Part shown: piece after piece, positions 60,856-64,000 of the stretch
Position numbering within the stretch: position 1 is the first letter of the stretch
Layout: each line of letters starts with the position of its first letter
Made by a program: the position numbers and the translations under genes
The notes under the pieces: generated by a model
Seen by the model: the letters and a program-made list of their open reading frames with translations, nothing else
The model's database searches: none
Told to the model about the DNA's origin: nothing
NCBI GenBank assembly: GCA_900155495.1
Contig: FTLJ01000249.1
Coordinates: forward strand, 1-64,000
Direction of reading: 5' to 3'
Source of the DNA: Porogramme epimiltina
Taxonomy: Eukaryota; Basidiomycota; Agaricomycetes; Polyporales; Polyporaceae
Length of the DNA stretch: 64,000 bases

Positions 60856-61944
60856 GGCATAGGCGTTCGTGAACGGAGGGGTGGCTGGTGTCTCCGGACG
60901 GCGTTTGAGGCCTCTTTGGGGCGTCGCCTGCCGGACGAAAGCCGCGGATTATGTTATGCAGTATCAGGGGGAGTTGTTTGCTGTTAGGCCGCCGACGTGG
61001 TATTGAACTTGGGAAGACGGAGGGGGAGGAGGAGGAGAACCAGTAACAAGTTGGCGAGGGAGGTCGGCGCCGAGGCCCGACCGCGAGAGGGAAGTGCACA
61101 AGCGCCCAGGATAAGTAACCGGTGGACGTAAGCGGACTACAGTTACGTAAGCTGCGCACAAGACTCCCTCCGAATCCTAGCCTTCCTTCCCTTCCACCAG
61201 GCCAGGGCACCAGGCATGTATCCACGTTTCTTCGAACAGCCTCCAGACACTACGCAGAGAGTACTGGTGCACCACATGCCGCCGCGACGAGCCCCTCTGC
61301 CAAGGCCAAGATGTCCTTGCGGCCATCGATCCCAACACAGAGCCTCGACTTCTCAGCGTCAACCTGCCAAGCTCTAGCGCCCGTAACTGTTGGCGCTCCG
61401 GGTGAGACGGGCTTGAAGACTCCTAAGAAACCTCATGGCCTGCAGCATGACCGTCCTGACAGTCATTTGCGCGCGTGTGAGTACTACTCAAGCTTCCCCG
61501 ACCTCACGGGCTCGAGGAAATAGGAGGTTTCTGATGCGCCCTACTATTTCCAGCGGCACCGATGCCCATTCACCGAGCGCGATCGAGGAACCCGGTCTCC
61601 ATCGGCTGCTGCGAACCGCACCTTATCAAAGTCCTTCCACTCGCTGACGCTGAATGTCCGAGGCAGCAGCGTGGGGGCGGCGCTGATTGTTTACTGTCGG
61701 CTGTGTTAACGGGCTTCTACTACGACGCCGCGCTGCACAGACACCACCGAAGTCCTCCCAAACCCCACGCCCGCGCTCAAAGGGAAACTTCGATACCCTA
61801 ATACACTCCGCAGTCTGATGGTTCATAAACCTCTCATGTGGGGGAAGGTGCTCCTTCCGGCTTGGTCTCGTTCCCCGCACCCCACCCGTCGCGAAGGTGA
61901 AAGCAGCCGACAGAGGCCTTTCCCTCGTTTCCGCGGATATCGTC
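60856..61944. other. Intergenic; one unassigned open frame
   Basis: Contains the MED25 upstream region, part of which is duplicated before the pseudogene at 44943. A plus-strand frame of 133 codons (61122-61523) is basic and Ser/Pro/Thr-rich, and begins with a stretch that could suit a targeting peptide (HVSTFLRTASRHYAES). I recognise no domain in it and consider it doubtful. Confidence 0.4.
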
Positions 61945-63983
61945 ATGGTGCTAGACCTCGATGAGTCGCCCTGCTCTAGTCCGGAAGTCCGCGCTATCGG
62001 GAAAACATTTGGCGCCGTTTTCGTTGGTATGTGTGTAGGTCTCATGTACGTCCCGTCCCATCTATCCAACCTGTAGCATTGTCATGACCCGACTGTTCCT
62101 CCCAAGGATGTACGGGCTATCCGCCCACCAAACATGGTTGTATTTCCGTATGTACAGTGGGGACAAGCGTATTCTAAGGACCATTGTGAGTTAATTGATC
62201 CTCGCCTCAAGATGTATGCTGTGCTCACTTCGTAGTCCACATCCAGGTCATCGTTCTTTTGTGAGCGAAGTGTCATTTGCGGAGATAACGGGCTTCTCAT
62301 CCTTGTGTGAAGTTCTGCCGATACCTTCCACTCCGTGCTTACTATACTAGTATGGTGCGTGTGTCGAGTCCGATATCACCACGCCATGCTAACGAGCGGA
62401 ACAGCTACCATTATCTAGTAGCGAGCTTCGCGAACCCTTCTGCGTTGCTTTATGGAGATTGGTGACGCTATTCCCCTTCGCTGTGTCTTTTGCGTGCTAA
62501 TACTTGTGGTAGGTCCATCAGGGTATGTCCCATATGAGACTGAAGTCTTCATCTACGTTTAACATTGCGTACACATGAAAGGTGATCACACCAGTCTCAG
62601 TACGTTTGCACTCCCCCAGCTTCCGATCTAGACAGCGTTACTCACTCGCCTTAGTCCATAATCATTCTTACAGGACAAGGGTACGCCTTCTGGTGTTATG
62701 CGTCTTCTCCGCTTTATGACCATCTCCTAGGTTTTACGCCCGCCGCGTGTACCAACGTGAGTGACCAAAATGGTTTCTCTACACCTTGTGCTTACAGCAT
62801 GTAGTGCGTGGAAACCTGCGCTACGTGTCTATGGTGGCAGTAAGTGGATTTGCACGACGGTCTCCTTCGCCTTGCTGACGTGTCGGCTTCAGGGCGTGTT
62901 TGTGTTTGTCGCGGGTGGTACGTCCCTGGTAGTCTTAACGCGTTTCGTCTCTGACGTACATGATCACAATCCATGGTGATCTAAACTCGCAGGATTCTCA
63001 GCGGGTACGTCGTATACACGGCTAGCGATGAGACGGAGCTGACAGGTGTCCGACAGCGGCTACTATTGAATCGTAAGCATCTACATATGCGATCTTGCTA
63101 TTAGTCGCTCAACGTACCTCAGATTCATTCGGGCCACCTACGCGGAATGGCAGCACTGGATTGTACGACTTATATTATACTCTCGTCTTAATAATCTGAC
63201 AACCTCTTCAGTGGCTCACTTCCGCGGCCTTTGCATCTTCCCTTGTTGCGGAGGTGATCCTGGTCTTCACTCTCGTGAACTTCCTCAGGAAGAGCCAAAC
63301 AGGCATAAAACGGCAAGCATGCCACTCCTCTTCTAGTGGTCATCGATATTAACTCCCCTTGTTAGGACTGACTCGATGCTGAGGGTCCTCGTCGTGTACA
63401 CCATTAACGCGGGTAAGTCCTTGTCCCATTCTGAACGGGGCCTCGCTGATTCCTTCCATGTGTGTCAGGTCTTCTCACCTGGTCTGTACCGCCCATAGAC
63501 TCCCCTGACCCACAGTACGACTAACGTTCCTGGCGTTCCAGTACGCTAAGCTCACTCTGCATGATATTCGTACGTGGCAACTCGAACAACACTTTCGGTT
63601 CTATCCTCAAACCGTATTTACAGGCTCTGGCACAACCAAAGACGATGATCTACGTGGCACTCAATATGCCCGCTACGAAAGGTACGCGCTCTCTGCACAT
63701 CCCGCGTTTGGCTCGCGCTCATCCGTTGTGGCTGCCCAGCATACAGCAACTCGGTCCTCGCGGTGTGGGTGTCATACAAACATCTCTCGCGCGTCAGGCA
63801 CCATACTCACTCCTCGCTTCGTTCAGCCTCAACTCTCGGAAATCACTTGTCGATCTGACGCGATCTGACGACTTCGGCACTCTAGGCATGTCAGTGCTGC
63901 AACACAACCCGAGTGGTGGCTTCGCTCGCATGCGCCGCATGCCAGTACCACGCGTGAGCACCTGTCGTCTCTTTAGCTACTGA
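61945..63983 (+). CDS. DUF6534 family seven-transmembrane protein
   Basis: Exon 1 from 61945 is MVLDLDESPCSSPEVRAIGK then TFGAVFVGMCVGL. Exon 2 is MYGLSAHQTWLYFRMYSGDK (about 62110). Others are TFHSVLTILVW, YHYLVASFANPSALLYGDW (about 62410), FYARRVYQR (about 62740), WLTSAAFASSLVAEVILVFT with LRKSQTGIKR (about 63215-63310), TDSMLRVLVVYTINAG (about 63370), ALAQPKTMIYVALNMPATK (about 63625) and APYSLLASF (about 63800). The tail exon LNSRKSLVDLTRSDDFGTLG ends CRLFSY at 63983, close to the window edge. The tail motif FGTLGMSVLQ and the ALAQP block make it the nearest relative of the gene at 28300-30569. The order is complete with no stop in a block; function unknown. Confidence 0.8.
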
Positions 63984-64000
63984 TCGGTGCTCACTGAAAT

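Noticed and set aside
61122..61523. 133-codon frame as a mitochondrial protein
   Set aside because: The N-terminal part could pass as a targeting peptide, but the rest is low-complexity Ser/Pro/Thr sequence with no domain, so it was kept only as a note in the intergenic entry.
770..63983. Idea that the seven-transmembrane genes are STE3-type pheromone receptors of a mating-type B locus
   Set aside because: The visible signatures (TFGAVLIGTFLGL, YRYYRTYP, KSRTGF, TDS..YTINTG, LNxR) are those of DUF6534, not of STE3 receptors. I also saw no convincing short CaaX-ended pheromone precursor frame near them.
1..64000. tRNA or rRNA genes, CRISPR arrays, bacterial insertion sequences
   Set aside because: No cloverleaf-like pattern or regular repeat-spacer array was noticed by eye. 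A tRNAscan or Rfam search would be needed to exclude small RNA genes.

Overview
The window looks like chromosomal DNA of a basidiomycete fungus, most likely a wood- or litter-decaying agaricomycete. Genes are split by many short GT..AG introns of about 50-65 bases. A secreted GH5 cellulase carries a fungal-type (CBM1) cellulose-binding module, and two microsomal P450s are present. Most loci belong to the seven-transmembrane families DUF6533 and DUF6534, which are expanded in Agaricomycetes. There are no bacterial, viral or CRISPR features. Exons were assembled by eye from conserved blocks, so gene ends anchored on visible start and stop codons are firmer than internal splice sites.

Layout: 0-6 kb holds terminal direct repeats, a DUF6533 membrane protein gene (770-2436, -) and a broken retrotransposon gag-like gene (about 4.4-5.5 kb, -). 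6.3-13.6 kb is a tandem duplication of a DUF6534 gene together with its 5' region (7292-9454 and 11481-13628, +), with a 3' remnant of a further DUF6534 gene between the copies. 13.9-21 kb is a GC-rich conserved block: a Dpb11/Rad4/TopBP1-type BRCT checkpoint and replication protein (-), the mitochondrial ribosomal protein uL30m (+), and a CBM1-GH5 endoglucanase (+). 21.1-30.6 kb holds three more DUF6534 genes (two -, one +). 31.4-44.1 kb holds a P450 (+), an unknown coiled-coil-ended protein (-), a DUF6534 gene (-) and a second P450 (-). 44.9-54.1 kb is AT-richer: a partial pseudogene copy of MED25, a divergent or decayed DUF6534 locus, and two DUF6534 genes that read as intact at the exons checked. 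55.2-60.9 kb returns to conserved genes: a PITH-domain protein and a glutamine-rich Mediator subunit 25. A last DUF6534 gene closes the window (61945-63983).

The striking feature is the family expansion. Ten DUF6534 loci plus one DUF6533 gene lie in 64 kb, on both strands. They include tandem pairs, distant paralogues and decaying pieces, and they are interleaved with single-copy housekeeping genes. The predicted membrane topology is receptor-like, but no function is established, and I infer none beyond membrane location. No biosynthetic core enzyme (PKS, NRPS, terpene cyclase) accompanies the P450s.
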